Of a stretch of DNA of 64,000 bases, positions 1 to 8,281 are shown one piece after another. The DNA comes from CAADGU01 sp035444285 (GTDB lineage Bacteria > Chloroflexota > Anaerolineae > Promineifilales > Promineifilaceae): assembly GCA_035444285.1 (NCBI GenBank), contig DAOMOK010000002.1, positions 1 through 64,000 of the forward strand. The letters run 5' to 3'. Under the pieces are notes generated by a model, which did no database searches, was not told where the DNA came from, and saw only the letters and a program-made list of their open reading frames with translations. The first letter of the stretch is position 1. Each line of letters starts with the position of its first letter. A program made the translations under genes and the position numbers.

Positions 1-18
1 GAATAGAAACCCCTTCTG

Positions 19-38
19 TTTGAACGTTTTCGTTCAAA
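19..38. other. Small hairpin at window start
   Basis: An 8-bp perfect inverted repeat (TTTGAACG, loop TTTT, CGTTCAAA). It lacks a clear downstream T-run on the plus strand. It may be the end of a gene lying left of the window. Confidence 0.4.
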
Positions 39-154
39 AATAAGGTGTCAGGTCTATTGTCCAACTTCTACCTGAATTATCTATAACCAAGACAACAAGT
101 TGAAGTGCAGGGGTGTTTTCATTTGCAGTCACAGCCGCCCTATAACTTACCCTT

Positions 155-203
155 GATTGGCGGCGAACCTTTTATTGATTGTCATTTATCTTCGCCGCCA
201 ATC
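155..203 (+). promoter_or_regulatory. Inverted repeat in the acsA leader
   Basis: A 13-bp perfect inverted repeat (GATTGGCGGCGAA at 155-167, TTCGCCGCCAATC at 191-203) with a 23-nt loop ends about 25 nt before the ribosome binding site of acsA. It could be an operator or an mRNA leader hairpin. The sequence does not show which. Confidence 0.45.
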
Positions 204-241
204 CTCTTCTTATAGTGGCTGCCACTGCAAAGGAGGATGTT

Positions 242-1999
242 ATGACATTTGAAACGATTTTCAAGTCGGTCGCCGATTGCCCTGTGCCCCCTAATCTGCT
301 TAATTACGAACAAACCTACGCCGAATTTTCCTGGGATGCCGCCTGGCAGGAAGTGACTGGTTTGCCGAACGGCAAGGGGCTAAACATAGCCCATGAGGCC
401 GTAGATCGCCATGCTGATGGTCCTCTCCGGGATCATGTGGCGCTGCGCTGGATTGACAAAGAAGGCTCTATCCTGGACATCACCTATGGCGAGTTGAAAG
501 CCCAGACAAACCGCTTTGCCAACGTATTGCAGCGGCTGGGCGTTATCAAGGGCGATCATGTTTTTGTCCTGGCCGGCCGTATCCCCCCACTCTACATCGC
601 CGCTTTGGGCACACTGAAAAACCGCAGTGTTTTTTGCCCGCTCTTCTCTGCCTTTGGGCCAGAACCTATTTTTCAACGCTTGCTACGGGGGAATGCCAGA
701 GTGTTGGTCACTACGCAGAAACAATACACCCAAAAAATCGCCCATCAGCGGGATAAGCTGCCCATGCTAGAGGCGATTCTCTTGGTGGATGTGTTCGAAC
801 ACCTGGGAGATGGTGTTTATTCACTGCCTCACCTGATGGTCACAGCATCTGAAGAGTTTGAAATTGGGCGGACGAATTCCGAAGACATAGCCGTCTTGCA
901 TTTCACCAGTGGCACCACCGGCATGCCCAAAGGCGCTGTGCATGTTCACGACGCTATTCTCACCCATATCCTCACTGCCCGTTATGCGTTGGATTTGCAC
1001 TCGGACGATGTTTTCTGGTGTACGGCCGATCCCGGCTGGGTGACAGGCACCTCTTACGGCATCCTTGCCCCGCTGGCGTTGGGCGTCACCAGCATCGTGG
1101 ATGAGGCGGAGTTTGAGGCTCACCGCTGGTATCGCCTGCTGGCCGAACAGCAAGTGACGGTCTGGTACACCGCACCCACCGCCATTCGCCGCCTGATGCG
1201 GCTGGACATCCAGCCATTGGCTGAGTATGACCTGAGCCACCTGCGTTTTGTGGCCAGTGTGGGTGAACCGCTGAACCCGGAAGCGGTGGTTTGGGGGCAG
1301 GAAACGCTGCACCTGACCATTCACGACAACTGGTGGCAGACGGAGACGGGCGGCATCATGATCGCCAATTATGCGTCAGAAGAAGTACGGCCTGGTTCAA
1401 TGGGACGGCCGTTGCCCGGCATTGAAGCCGCCATTGTCCGCCGCGTTAGCCCTCATGAGGTAGAACTCATCACCAATCCTGGCGTAGACGGTGATCTGGC
1501 GCTGCGGCCCGGTTGGCCCTCCATGTTCCGTGGTTACTGGCTAGAGGAAGAACGGTATCGCAAATGCTTTGTTGGCGGTTGGTACATCAGCGGCGACCTG
1601 GCCATGCGGGACGAAGATGGCTACTTCTGGTTTGTTGGCCGCGCCGATGACATCATCAAAACGGCCGGGCACATGGTGGGGCCATTTGAAGTGGAGAGCG
1701 CCCTCATGGAACATCCGGCGGTAGCCGAAGCCGGGGTGATTGGCAAACCCAACCCGGTGATCGGCGAACTGGTGAAAGCGTTTGTGTCACTGAAGCCCGG
1801 CTATAAAGCCAGCGAAGAATTAAAACTTGAATTGTTAGGGTTTGGCCGCCAGAAATTGGGTTCGGCCGTGGCGCCCAAGGAGATTGAGTTCAAACAAGAT
1901 CTGCCCAAGACGCGCAGCGGCAAAATCATGCGGCGGCTGCTGAAAGCGTGGGAATTGGGTCTGCCCGAAGGAGACGTTTCCACATTGGAGGAAGCGTGA
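242..1999 (+). CDS. acsA: AMP-forming acetyl/acyl-CoA synthetase
   Basis: It activates acetate or another short carboxylate to acyl-CoA through an acyl-adenylate, in the cytosol. The adenylation motif TSGTTGMPKG lies near residue 222, the hinge block SGDLAMRDEDGY near 450, and the C-terminal KTRSGKIMRR near 556 carries the lysine needed for adenylation. At 585 residues it matches the short Bacillus-type AcsA better than the ~650-residue enterobacterial Acs. ATG 242 follows a strong AAAGGAGG Shine-Dalgarno; an upstream TTG at 179 would add 21 residues but has no such site. Its stop overlaps the E1 alpha start (TGATG), so the two are probably translationally coupled. Membership in an operon with a 2-oxoacid dehydrogenase and an ACP suggests a dedicated acetyl or acyl pathway. 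Substrate range is not readable from the sequence. Confidence 0.9.
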   Translation: MTFETIFKSVADCPVPPNLLNYEQTYAEFSWDAAWQEVTGLPNGKGLNIAHEAVDRHADGPLRDHVALRWIDKEGSILDITYGELKAQTNRFANVLQRLGVIKGDHVFVLAGRIPPLYIAALGTLKNRSVFCPLFSAFGPEPIFQRLLRGNARVLVTTQKQYTQKIAHQRDKLPMLEAILLVDVFEHLGDGVYSLPHLMVTASEEFEIGRTNSEDIAVLHFTSGTTGMPKGAVHVHDAILTHILTARYALDLHSDDVFWCTADPGWVTGTSYGILAPLALGVTSIVDEAEFEAHRWYRLLAEQQVTVWYTAPTAIRRLMRLDIQPLAEYDLSHLRFVASVGEPLNPEAVVWGQETLHLTIHDNWWQTETGGIMIANYASEEVRPGSMGRPLPGIEAAIVRRVSPHEVELITNPGVDGDLALRPGWPSMFRGYWLEEERYRKCFVGGWYISGDLAMRDEDGYFWFVGRADDIIKTAGHMVGPFEVESALMEHPAVAEAGVIGKPNPVIGELVKAFVSLKPGYKASEELKLELLGFGRQKLGSAVAPKEIEFKQDLPKTRSGKIMRRLLKAWELGLPEGDVSTLEEA

Positions 2000-2997
2000 T
2001 GTTCACCGAAATGATGACCGATCAGGCGCAAAACGATCTGGAGCGGGCGCACCATTTACATCTGCTCCACGAAATGCTGCGCATTCGCCGCTTTGAAGAG
2101 AAATGTTACGAACTGTATACAGCCGCCAAAATTCGCGGCTTTTTGCATTTGTATGATGGTGAAGAAGCGGTAGCTGTGGGCGTGTTGCAAGCGCTGCGGC
2201 CTGAAGATGCGGTAATTGCCACATACCGGGAGCACGGTCAGGCGTTGGCGCGTGGCGTGGGCATGGGGGCGATCATGGCCGAGATGTATGGCAAACAAGA
2301 AGGGTGCGCCCGTGGCCATGGTGGTTCTATGCACCTGTTTGATGCTGCCACCCATTTTTACGGTGGCAACGCCATTGTGGGTGGTGGTTTGCCGTTGGCG
2401 GTGGGGCTGGCCCTGGCGGATAAGATGCAGCACCGGCCGCACGTCACCTGCTGTTTCTTTGGTGATGGCGCTGTGCAAGAAGGGGAGTTCCACGAATCCA
2501 TGAACCTGGCTTCGTTGTGGCAATTACCAGTGCTGTTCGTCTGCGAGAATAACCGGTATGCCATGGGCGTACCGTTGGAAATTTCCGAAGCGGTACCGGA
2601 ACTGGCGCGCAAAGCAGATGCGTATAATGTCCCGGCTACGGCCGTAGATGGCATGGATGTGCTGGCTGTTGAAGAGGCGGCTATGCAGGCAGTCAATTAC
2701 GTGCGCAGCGGCCTGGGGCCATACTTCCTGGAATGCCGCACTTATCGCTTCCGCGCCCATTCGATGTTTGATGCCGAACTGTACCGGACCAAGACCGAAA
2801 TTGAAGAATGGAAGCAGCGCGACCCCATCATCCAGCTTTCCCGGCTGTTGCAAGAACAGGGTGCGATGGCAGCGGCCGAAATGGCCGAACTAGAGAAACA
2901 GGTAGCAGCCGAAGTTGCCGAGGCAGTTGCCTTTGCCGAAGCCGGAACCTGGGAGCCGGTGGCCGACCTGGAACGCTTCGTCTATTCTGAACTGTAG
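1999..2997 (+). CDS. pdhA: 2-oxoacid dehydrogenase E1 component alpha subunit (pyruvate or acetoin type)
   Basis: This is the thiamine-diphosphate-binding alpha subunit of an E1 heterotetramer, which decarboxylates a 2-oxoacid or cleaves acetoin and passes the acyl group to E2 lipoyl. The TPP/Mg motif is visible as GDGAVQEGEFHE (about residue 155) through NNRYAMG, and the RGHGGSMHLF block is typical of PdhA/AcoA. The 332-residue length is normal for a split E1. The start ATG 1999 overlaps the acsA stop and is preceded by GGAGGAAGCG; an in-frame ATG at 1948 lies inside acsA and is rejected. The last codons run into a 12-bp-stem hairpin. Pyruvate versus acetoin specificity is unresolved; no acoX or acoL neighbour argues for acetoin. 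Confidence 0.9.
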   Translation: MFTEMMTDQAQNDLERAHHLHLLHEMLRIRRFEEKCYELYTAAKIRGFLHLYDGEEAVAVGVLQALRPEDAVIATYREHGQALARGVGMGAIMAEMYGKQEGCARGHGGSMHLFDAATHFYGGNAIVGGGLPLAVGLALADKMQHRPHVTCCFFGDGAVQEGEFHESMNLASLWQLPVLFVCENNRYAMGVPLEISEAVPELARKADAYNVPATAVDGMDVLAVEEAAMQAVNYVRSGLGPYFLECRTYRFRAHSMFDAELYRTKTEIEEWKQRDPIIQLSRLLQEQGAMAAAEMAELEKQVAAEVAEAVAFAEAGTWEPVADLERFVYSEL

Positions 2998-3020
2998 GGC
3001 GAATTGCCAATTCGCCCTAC
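2994..3020 (+). other. Hairpin overlapping the pdhA stop codon
   Basis: Perfect 12-bp stem (GTAGGGCGAATT / AATTCGCCCTAC) with a 3-nt loop. The left arm contains the TAG stop of pdhA. There is no T-run, and pdhB follows 15 bp later, so it is more likely an mRNA processing or stability element than a terminator. Confidence 0.7.
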
Positions 3021-3035
3021 GAACTGGAGGGTGGT

Positions 3036-4058
3036 ATGAGTACCCAACTATTGGAACCTGTAGAAAAAATCGCGGTCGTCGAATTACGCCCCATCACCTA
3101 CCGTGAGGCGATGCGTGAGGCCATGACCGAAGCTATGCGCCGCGATGAGCGCGTCTTCCTCATGGGTGAGGATGTCGGCCGTTACGGCGGTTGTTTTGCC
3201 GTCAGCAAAGGCATGTTTGCCGAGTTTGGCCCGGAACGCATCATAGACACGCCCATGTCGGAGTCTGGTTTTACTGGCGCGGGCATTGGCGCGGCGCTGG
3301 GCGGGATGCGCCCCATTGTGGAGGTGATGACCTGCAACTTTAGCCTGTTGGCGGCTGACCAGATTGTGAACAATGCGGCCACGCTGCTGCATATGTCTGG
3401 TGGGCAGTTTAGCGTGCCGGTGGTCATCCGCATGGCGACCGGCGGCGGCAAGCAATTGGCGGCGCAACATTCCCATAGCTGGGAGGGGTGGTATGCCCAT
3501 GTGCCCGGCATGAAAGTGTTGGTTCCGGCAACAGTAGAAGATGCACGGGGCATGTTGTGGCCGGCGCTGGAAGACCCGGACCCGGTGCTGATTTTTGAGA
3601 ATACACTGCTTTACAACATGAAAGGCGAGCTGCCACCCAACCCACTGCCGGTGGATATTGCGCGGGCAAAGGTCATGCGCGCCGGGACGGATGTCACCAT
3701 TATCACCTACAGCGCCAGCCTGTTTAAGGCGCTGGAAGCGGCCGACATCCTGGCGCGAGACGGGGTGGTGGCGGAGGTGATTGATTTGCGGGTGTTACGG
3801 CCGTTAGACGACGCCACCATTATTCGCTCCGTCAGTAAAACCCACCGCGCCCTCATTGTGGACGAAGGCTGGCGCACCGGCAGCATCGCCGCCGAAATCA
3901 GCGCCCGTATCATGGAACAGGCGTTTTATGAGTTGGATGCGCCGGTAGCTCGTCTGTGTACGGCCGAAGTGCCCTTGCCCTATGCCAAACATATGGAAGA
4001 CGCCGCCCTGCCACAGACGGAAACAATTGTGACGGCCGTGCGTCAGTTGATGAAGTAA
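3036..4058 (+). CDS. pdhB: 2-oxoacid dehydrogenase E1 component beta subunit
   Basis: Partner of the upstream alpha subunit; the two form the alpha2beta2 E1 with the active site at their interface. The 340-residue protein shows the transketolase-like pyrimidine-binding half (MGEDVGRYGG, about residue 43, and TPMSESGFTGAGIGAALGG) and the C-terminal transketolase domain (ITYSASLFKALEAA, VIDLRVLRPLD). Both are standard for PdhB/AcoB. ATG 3036 follows CTGGAGGGTGGT. It is separated from pdhA only by the hairpin and from E2 by a short heptamer array, which supports one transcript for the complex. Confidence 0.92.
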   Translation: MSTQLLEPVEKIAVVELRPITYREAMREAMTEAMRRDERVFLMGEDVGRYGGCFAVSKGMFAEFGPERIIDTPMSESGFTGAGIGAALGGMRPIVEVMTCNFSLLAADQIVNNAATLLHMSGGQFSVPVVIRMATGGGKQLAAQHSHSWEGWYAHVPGMKVLVPATVEDARGMLWPALEDPDPVLIFENTLLYNMKGELPPNPLPVDIARAKVMRAGTDVTIITYSASLFKALEAADILARDGVVAEVIDLRVLRPLDDATIIRSVSKTHRALIVDEGWRTGSIAAEISARIMEQAFYELDAPVARLCTAEVPLPYAKHMEDAALPQTETIVTAVRQLMK

Positions 4059-4060
4059 TA

Positions 4061-4110
4061 CATGATGCATGACCAGACACCGTCATGCATCACGTTTCAC
4101 GTTTCACAAA
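4061..4110. repeat. Heptamer-word array, pdhB-E2 junction
   Basis: Degenerate 7-bp words can be laid end to end here (GCATGAC, CAGACAC, CGTCATG, CATCACG, TTTCACG, TTTCACA). The outer part forms an 11-bp inverted repeat (TGATGCATGAC at 4063-4073 and GTCATGCATCA at 4082-4092). It is one member of a family found at several gene junctions in this window. Confidence 0.7.
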
Positions 4111-4122
4111 GGGGGTGTTGTG

Positions 4123-5463
4123 ATGGCAGAATTCAAAATGCCTACCCTGGGCGCAGATATGGAAGCAGGCACCCTGTATGACTGGCGCGTGCAGCCGGGC
4201 GACCGGGTGAAACGCGGCGATGTGGTGGCTGCTGTGGAAACGGATAAAGGCGTCATTGATATTGAAGTCTTCGAAGATGGCGTCATAGGTGAAATCCTGG
4301 TGGCGGCCGGTACATTGGCGCCGGTGGGCGCCGTGTTAGCCATTATTCAGACCGAAGGTGAGGTCATGCCAGCGTTGGTGACCGTGCCTACAGCCGCCCC
4401 ACCTCAGACGCAACCTGCCTTTGTACCGCCAGAAAAGATAACAACACCGGCTAAGAATGGTAAGCAGCGTGACGGCCGTTTGCGCGTGTCCCCTGTTGCC
4501 CGGCGGCGCGCGGCCGACCTGGGTGTGGATTTGCTAACGGTGGTGGGCACAGGCGCAGATGGCGTGATCACGCTGGCCGATGTGGAAAAGGCTGCCGAAA
4601 CCCGCAAAGCAGACCATGTGCGGGTAACGCCTGTGGCCCGCCGCGCCGCCGAAGAATTGGGCGTTGACCCACTTTCGCTAACCGGCACCGGACCCCATGG
4701 CGCGGTGTGTCGGGAAGACGTGGAGCGGGCAGCCGCTGTGAGTAAACCAGCAGCCACACCTCTCCCTGAACCGGCCGAAGCAAAATCGGCGGCCGACTTC
4801 CAGACTGGGATGCGCCGGGCTATTGCCGCCGCCATGAGCCGCTCCAACCGGGACATCCCCCACTATTACCTGGAGACGCGCATTGATATGTCACGGCCGT
4901 TGCACTGGCTGGAAGCGGAAAATCTGAAACGCACACTTAAAGATCGGCTGCTGCCGGTGGTGCTACTGATCAAGGCCACCGCCAAAGCGTTGGTGGAAGT
5001 GCCGGAGTTAAACGGTTACTGGATTGACGATGCCTTTCGGCCACAAGAGGCTATTCACATCGGTTTTGCCATTGCCCTGCGGCAGGGTGGCCTGGTAACG
5101 CCGGCTATTCACAACGCCGACTTGAAGAGCCTGGATGAATTGATGGCCGACATGCGAGATTTGATTATGCGGACGCGCAACGGCCGTTTGCGCAGTTCCG
5201 AGATGACAGACCCCACTGTTACTCTCACCAGCCTGGGCGACCGGGGTGTGGAGAAGGTTTACGGCGTTATCTACCCACCGCAGGTGACCCTGGTGGGTTT
5301 TGGCAAGATCACCGAGCAGCCCTGGGCTGAAAACGGCATGTTAGGCGTGCGCCCGGTGGTGACGGCTACATTAGCGGGCGACCATCGCGCCAGCGATGGC
5401 CATCGCGGTGGCCTATTCCTGGAAGCGCTCCAGAAATGTTTGCAGGAGGTTGAGAAATTATGA
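4123..5463 (+). CDS. pdhC: Dihydrolipoamide acyltransferase (E2) with two E3-binding domains
   Basis: This is the E2 core of the complex. It carries the acyl group on a swinging lipoyl arm and transfers it to CoA. One lipoyl domain (residues ~1-75) has its lysine in ETDKGV near residue 42. It is followed by two peripheral-subunit-binding domains in tandem (about 120-156, RVSPVARRRAADLGV; about 166-203, RVTPVARRAAEELGV) instead of the usual one. The catalytic domain (~225-446) ends with DHRASDGH, which carries the active-site His and Asp. ATG 4123 (MAEFKMP) is chosen over an upstream ATG at 4069 because the lipoyl fold begins here and GGGGGTG precedes it. The stop overlaps the ACP start by 4 bp. 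No E3 (lipoamide dehydrogenase) gene is in the window. Confidence 0.9.
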   Translation: MAEFKMPTLGADMEAGTLYDWRVQPGDRVKRGDVVAAVETDKGVIDIEVFEDGVIGEILVAAGTLAPVGAVLAIIQTEGEVMPALVTVPTAAPPQTQPAFVPPEKITTPAKNGKQRDGRLRVSPVARRRAADLGVDLLTVVGTGADGVITLADVEKAAETRKADHVRVTPVARRAAEELGVDPLSLTGTGPHGAVCREDVERAAAVSKPAATPLPEPAEAKSAADFQTGMRRAIAAAMSRSNRDIPHYYLETRIDMSRPLHWLEAENLKRTLKDRLLPVVLLIKATAKALVEVPELNGYWIDDAFRPQEAIHIGFAIALRQGGLVTPAIHNADLKSLDELMADMRDLIMRTRNGRLRSSEMTDPTVTLTSLGDRGVEKVYGVIYPPQVTLVGFGKITEQPWAENGMLGVRPVVTATLAGDHRASDGHRGGLFLEALQKCLQEVEKL

Positions 5464-5723
5464 CGACATTAACACGGCCTGTGGCCGAAAAACAAATTGA
5501 ATACACGCTGATTGATTTACTGCGCGCCATTGCCCCGGAAGCGGATTATGAGGCACTAGACCACACGGTGAACTTGCAGGAGGCGTTGGACATTGACTCC
5601 TTCGACTTCCTTAACTTTTTGATCAGCCTGGAAAGCGCGATGGGCGTCAGCGTGCCGGAAGCAGACTACGGACAGCTTGTGTCTCTGCAAGACATCATTG
5701 CCTATGTCGTGGCGCGGATATAG
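5460..5723 (+). CDS. Acyl carrier protein
   Basis: An 87-residue acyl carrier protein. The DIDSFDF motif supplies the serine (about residue 47) that would receive 4'-phosphopantetheine, and the helices around it fit the four-helix ACP fold. Its ATG overlaps the E2 stop (ATGA), so it is the last gene of the acs-pdh operon. That is unusual: housekeeping AcpP sits with fab genes. I infer a dedicated carrier that accepts an acyl group made by the ligase or by the dehydrogenase complex, but no downstream biosynthetic enzyme is present to confirm this. Confidence 0.85.
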   Translation: MTTLTRPVAEKQIEYTLIDLLRAIAPEADYEALDHTVNLQEALDIDSFDFLNFLISLESAMGVSVPEADYGQLVSLQDIIAYVVARI

Positions 5724-5839
5724 GTAATCGTTCGCAAATAAGTGGTGGTCGTTAATCCCCGATTCTAGCGTTTAGCACAACGGTTAGGATGTTGTCTTTC
5801 TCATTCGTTGCCTTTGTGATCCTATTCCCCATTCTCCGG

Positions 5840-5845
5840 TACAAT
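5840..5845 (+). promoter_or_regulatory. Candidate -10 box (TACAAT) for rarA
   Basis: TACAAT ends 6 bp before the ATG at 5852. A transcript starting at the usual distance would begin at or next to the ATG and be leaderless. The -35 is poor (TTGTGA with a 20-bp gap), so this is tentative. Confidence 0.35.
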
Positions 5846-5851
5846 TAAGAC

Positions 5852-8155
5852 ATGGACTTATTCACTCACGGCCGTGCCGCTCAAATTCAGCAAGAATCTC
5901 CCCTGGCGAACCGGATGCGGCCGCGCACCCTGGACGAATACGTGGGGCAGGCGCACATCCTGGGGCCGGGTCGGCTGCTGCGCCGGGCCATCCAGGCCGA
6001 CCAGCTTTCCTCGCTCATCTTTTATGGCCCGCCGGGCACGGGCAAGACCACGCTGGCGATGGTTATTGCCAACAGCACCCGCAGCCACTTCATCACCATC
6101 AACGCGGTGCTGGCGGGGGTGAAGGAAATCCGTGAAGCGATTGCCACGGCGCAGGAGCGGCGCGATTTGTATGGGCAGCGGACGACGCTCTTTGTGGACG
6201 AGGTGCATCGCTGGAACAAGGCGCAGCAAGACGCGCTGCTGCCCTGGGTGGAAAATGGCACGATTATCCTGATTGGGGCGACGACGGAGAACCCATACTT
6301 TGAGGTGAATAAGGCGTTGGTCAGCCGCAGCCGGATTTTCCAGCTAAAGTCGCTGACGGAAGAAGACCTGACCCAGATTGCGCGGCAGGCGTTGGCGGAT
6401 GAGGAGCGGGGTTACGGCAAACTCAATGTGCATCTGGATGATGACGCCCTGGCGCATCTGGTGGACGTAGCCAATGGCGATGCACGGGGGGTGCTGAATG
6501 CGCTGGAACTGGCGGTGGAGACGACGCCGGCAGAGGACAGCGGCGAATCCGAAGCGGCTTCGGGCCGTATCCATATCACCCTTGAAGTCGCCGAAGAATC
6601 CATTCAGCGGCGGGCTGTGCTTTATGATAAGGAAGGGGATGTACATTACGACACCATCTCCGCCTTCATCAAAAGTGTGCGCGGTTCTGACCCGGACGCG
6701 GCTATGTACTGGCTGGCGAAGATGGATTACGCTGGCGAAGACCCGCGTTTCCTCTTCCGGCGCATGGCGATTTTGGCCGGGGAAGACATTGGCATGGCCG
6801 ACCCCAACGCCATCACGGTGGTCTTAAGCTGTTGGCAGGCATTTGAGCGGATTGGGCTGCCCGAAGGCCGTTTTCCGCTGGCGCTGGCGGCGCTCTATCT
6901 GTCCACTGCGCCCAAGTCCAATTCTGCGTTTGCCTTTTTTGATGCGCGGGGGTCGGTGGAAAAGGAGCAGGAGGCGGAGGTGCCCAACCATTTGCGTGAC
7001 GCCAACCGGGATAAGGAGGGCTTTGGGCATGGCGCAGGCTATCTGTATCCCCATGCCTACCGCGACCATTGGGTGGCGCAGCAATATCTTCCGGCGGCGC
7101 TGCAAGGTAAACTGTTTTACCAGCCGTCGGATCAAGGATACGAGCGGGGGATTCGGGAGCAGGTGGCGCGAAGAAGAGAAGAGCAAATCGCAGGAATGTT
7201 GGAGGGCAACCAGGGGTTGCTTGGAGATTGGCGATTGGAGATGGGGGAGATTTATACAACCAGCCCGACGAATAAGGCGCGAGATGCCTGGTTGCAGCGG
7301 ACGATTAGTAATAGCGGGCGGAACTTGGGGCAACAGCGGGATAAGTTGTTTGAACTGACGGCCGTGCAGCGCCACCATCTTATCCTGGACATCAATGCCG
7401 GGTCGGGGCTGCTGACCTGGGAAGCGGTGCGGCGCGCGCCGGAGGGTGGCGTCTGGGCGCTGACGGCCGATCCACAGGCAGGCGAGGCTTTGCGGCAGAT
7501 GGCCGAACGACTGCCGGAAATGGAACGGCCGTCCATCCTCATCGGCGCACTTTCAGAACTGGACTACCTGCTCAACCTGCGCGGCGAAGCCGACCTCAAA
7601 TTCGACCGCATCCTGGCCCGCAACCTCTTCACCGATTACCGATTACCGATTACCGATTACGATGAGATGGGAAGACTGCGCGATTGGTTACTGCCCGACG
7701 GCCGTCTCTGCCTCATCCAGACCGTCCCCCGGCATGGGCAGCGTTTGTACCGGCTGGTGGAGTGGGGCGAGCAGACGAAATTGCGTGACAAGGTGGCGAT
7801 GGCTGAAGAAGCCATTTACCATGACGAAACCGACCCGTTGGTGAATTGGGATGAGAAGGCGCTAGAGTCGGCGCTGACGGCCGTAGGCTTCACCCCCCTC
7901 CACATGCAGCTAGAAACGGAAACGAGCCAGCGCCAGATTACCGAAACGCATCTGGCCCGCTGGTTTGGTGAGGGGGAAGGGGAACGGGTGGGGTACGGCC
8001 GTCGCCTGCAAGCTGGTGGCCTGAGCAAAAAAGAGGTGGCCCAGGTACAGACCCTCTACCGGCAGCAGCTATTAGGGCGGGTGGTGGAGTGGGGCACGGC
8101 CGTGTTGTTTCTGGTTGTGGAGTGTGACGGCTTTAGCCGTCACAATGACGGCTAA
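5852..8155 (+). CDS. rarA: RarA/MgsA-type AAA ATPase fused to a methyltransferase-like domain
   Basis: Residues ~1-440 are a clamp-loader-like AAA protein of the RarA/MgsA/WRNIP1 family, which acts on stalled replication forks. The Walker A is GPPGTGKTT (about residue 61), the Walker B LFVDEVHRW (about 113), and sensor region GATTENPYFEVNKAL follows. RarA is normally ~430-450 residues; this protein has 767. The extra part (about 490-700) looks like a class I SAM-methyltransferase fold: LDINAGSGLLTWEAV resembles motif I, and DRILARN plus LLPDGRLCLIQ resemble later strands. Its substrate is unknown. A four-copy heptamer array lies in frame at 7631-7660, and the last codons are the left arm of a perfect palindrome. 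No Shine-Dalgarno is evident. Confidence 0.85.
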   Translation: MDLFTHGRAAQIQQESPLANRMRPRTLDEYVGQAHILGPGRLLRRAIQADQLSSLIFYGPPGTGKTTLAMVIANSTRSHFITINAVLAGVKEIREAIATAQERRDLYGQRTTLFVDEVHRWNKAQQDALLPWVENGTIILIGATTENPYFEVNKALVSRSRIFQLKSLTEEDLTQIARQALADEERGYGKLNVHLDDDALAHLVDVANGDARGVLNALELAVETTPAEDSGESEAASGRIHITLEVAEESIQRRAVLYDKEGDVHYDTISAFIKSVRGSDPDAAMYWLAKMDYAGEDPRFLFRRMAILAGEDIGMADPNAITVVLSCWQAFERIGLPEGRFPLALAALYLSTAPKSNSAFAFFDARGSVEKEQEAEVPNHLRDANRDKEGFGHGAGYLYPHAYRDHWVAQQYLPAALQGKLFYQPSDQGYERGIREQVARRREEQIAGMLEGNQGLLGDWRLEMGEIYTTSPTNKARDAWLQRTISNSGRNLGQQRDKLFELTAVQRHHLILDINAGSGLLTWEAVRRAPEGGVWALTADPQAGEALRQMAERLPEMERPSILIGALSELDYLLNLRGEADLKFDRILARNLFTDYRLPITDYDEMGRLRDWLLPDGRLCLIQTVPRHGQRLYRLVEWGEQTKLRDKVAMAEEAIYHDETDPLVNWDEKALESALTAVGFTPLHMQLETETSQRQITETHLARWFGEGEGERVGYGRRLQAGGLSKKEVAQVQTLYRQQLLGRVVEWGTAVLFLVVECDGFSRHNDG
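7631..7660. repeat. Heptamer array inside rarA coding sequence
   Basis: Four tandem copies of the word CGATTAC, read in frame as TDYRLPITDY within the methyltransferase-like domain. The same word family occurs between genes at 9.6 kb and 44.6 kb. Confidence 0.8.
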
Positions 8156-8171
8156 AGCCGTCACACTCCAC
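8117..8171. repeat. Perfect 55-bp palindrome across the rarA stop
   Basis: Two 26-bp arms (8117-8142 and 8146-8171) are exact reverse complements around a 3-nt loop. The rarA stop codon is in the right arm, so the last residues of the protein are encoded by the palindrome. It could act as a terminator-like hairpin, although no T-run follows. Confidence 0.85.
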
Positions 8172-8196
8172 CCTGTCACCTTGCCACCTTGTCAAG

Positions 8197-8252
8197 TATA
8201 ATGCGGAACATTATCGGTGAATGCCTATCGGTGAATGCCTATCGGCGATAGG
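8197..8252 (+). promoter_or_regulatory. Consensus -10 box and 14-bp direct repeats upstream of the M20 gene
   Basis: TATAAT at 8197-8202 is a consensus -10 box; no good -35 is seen (TGTCAC, 17 bp upstream, is weak). Two exact copies of TATCGGTGAATGCC (8212-8225, 8226-8239) and a third partial copy ending in an inverted version follow. The repeats would lie in the 5' leader and have a 2 x 7 period. Confidence 0.5.
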
Positions 8253-8281
8253 GGAGCCATTGTCGGGAGAGGAATAATTAC

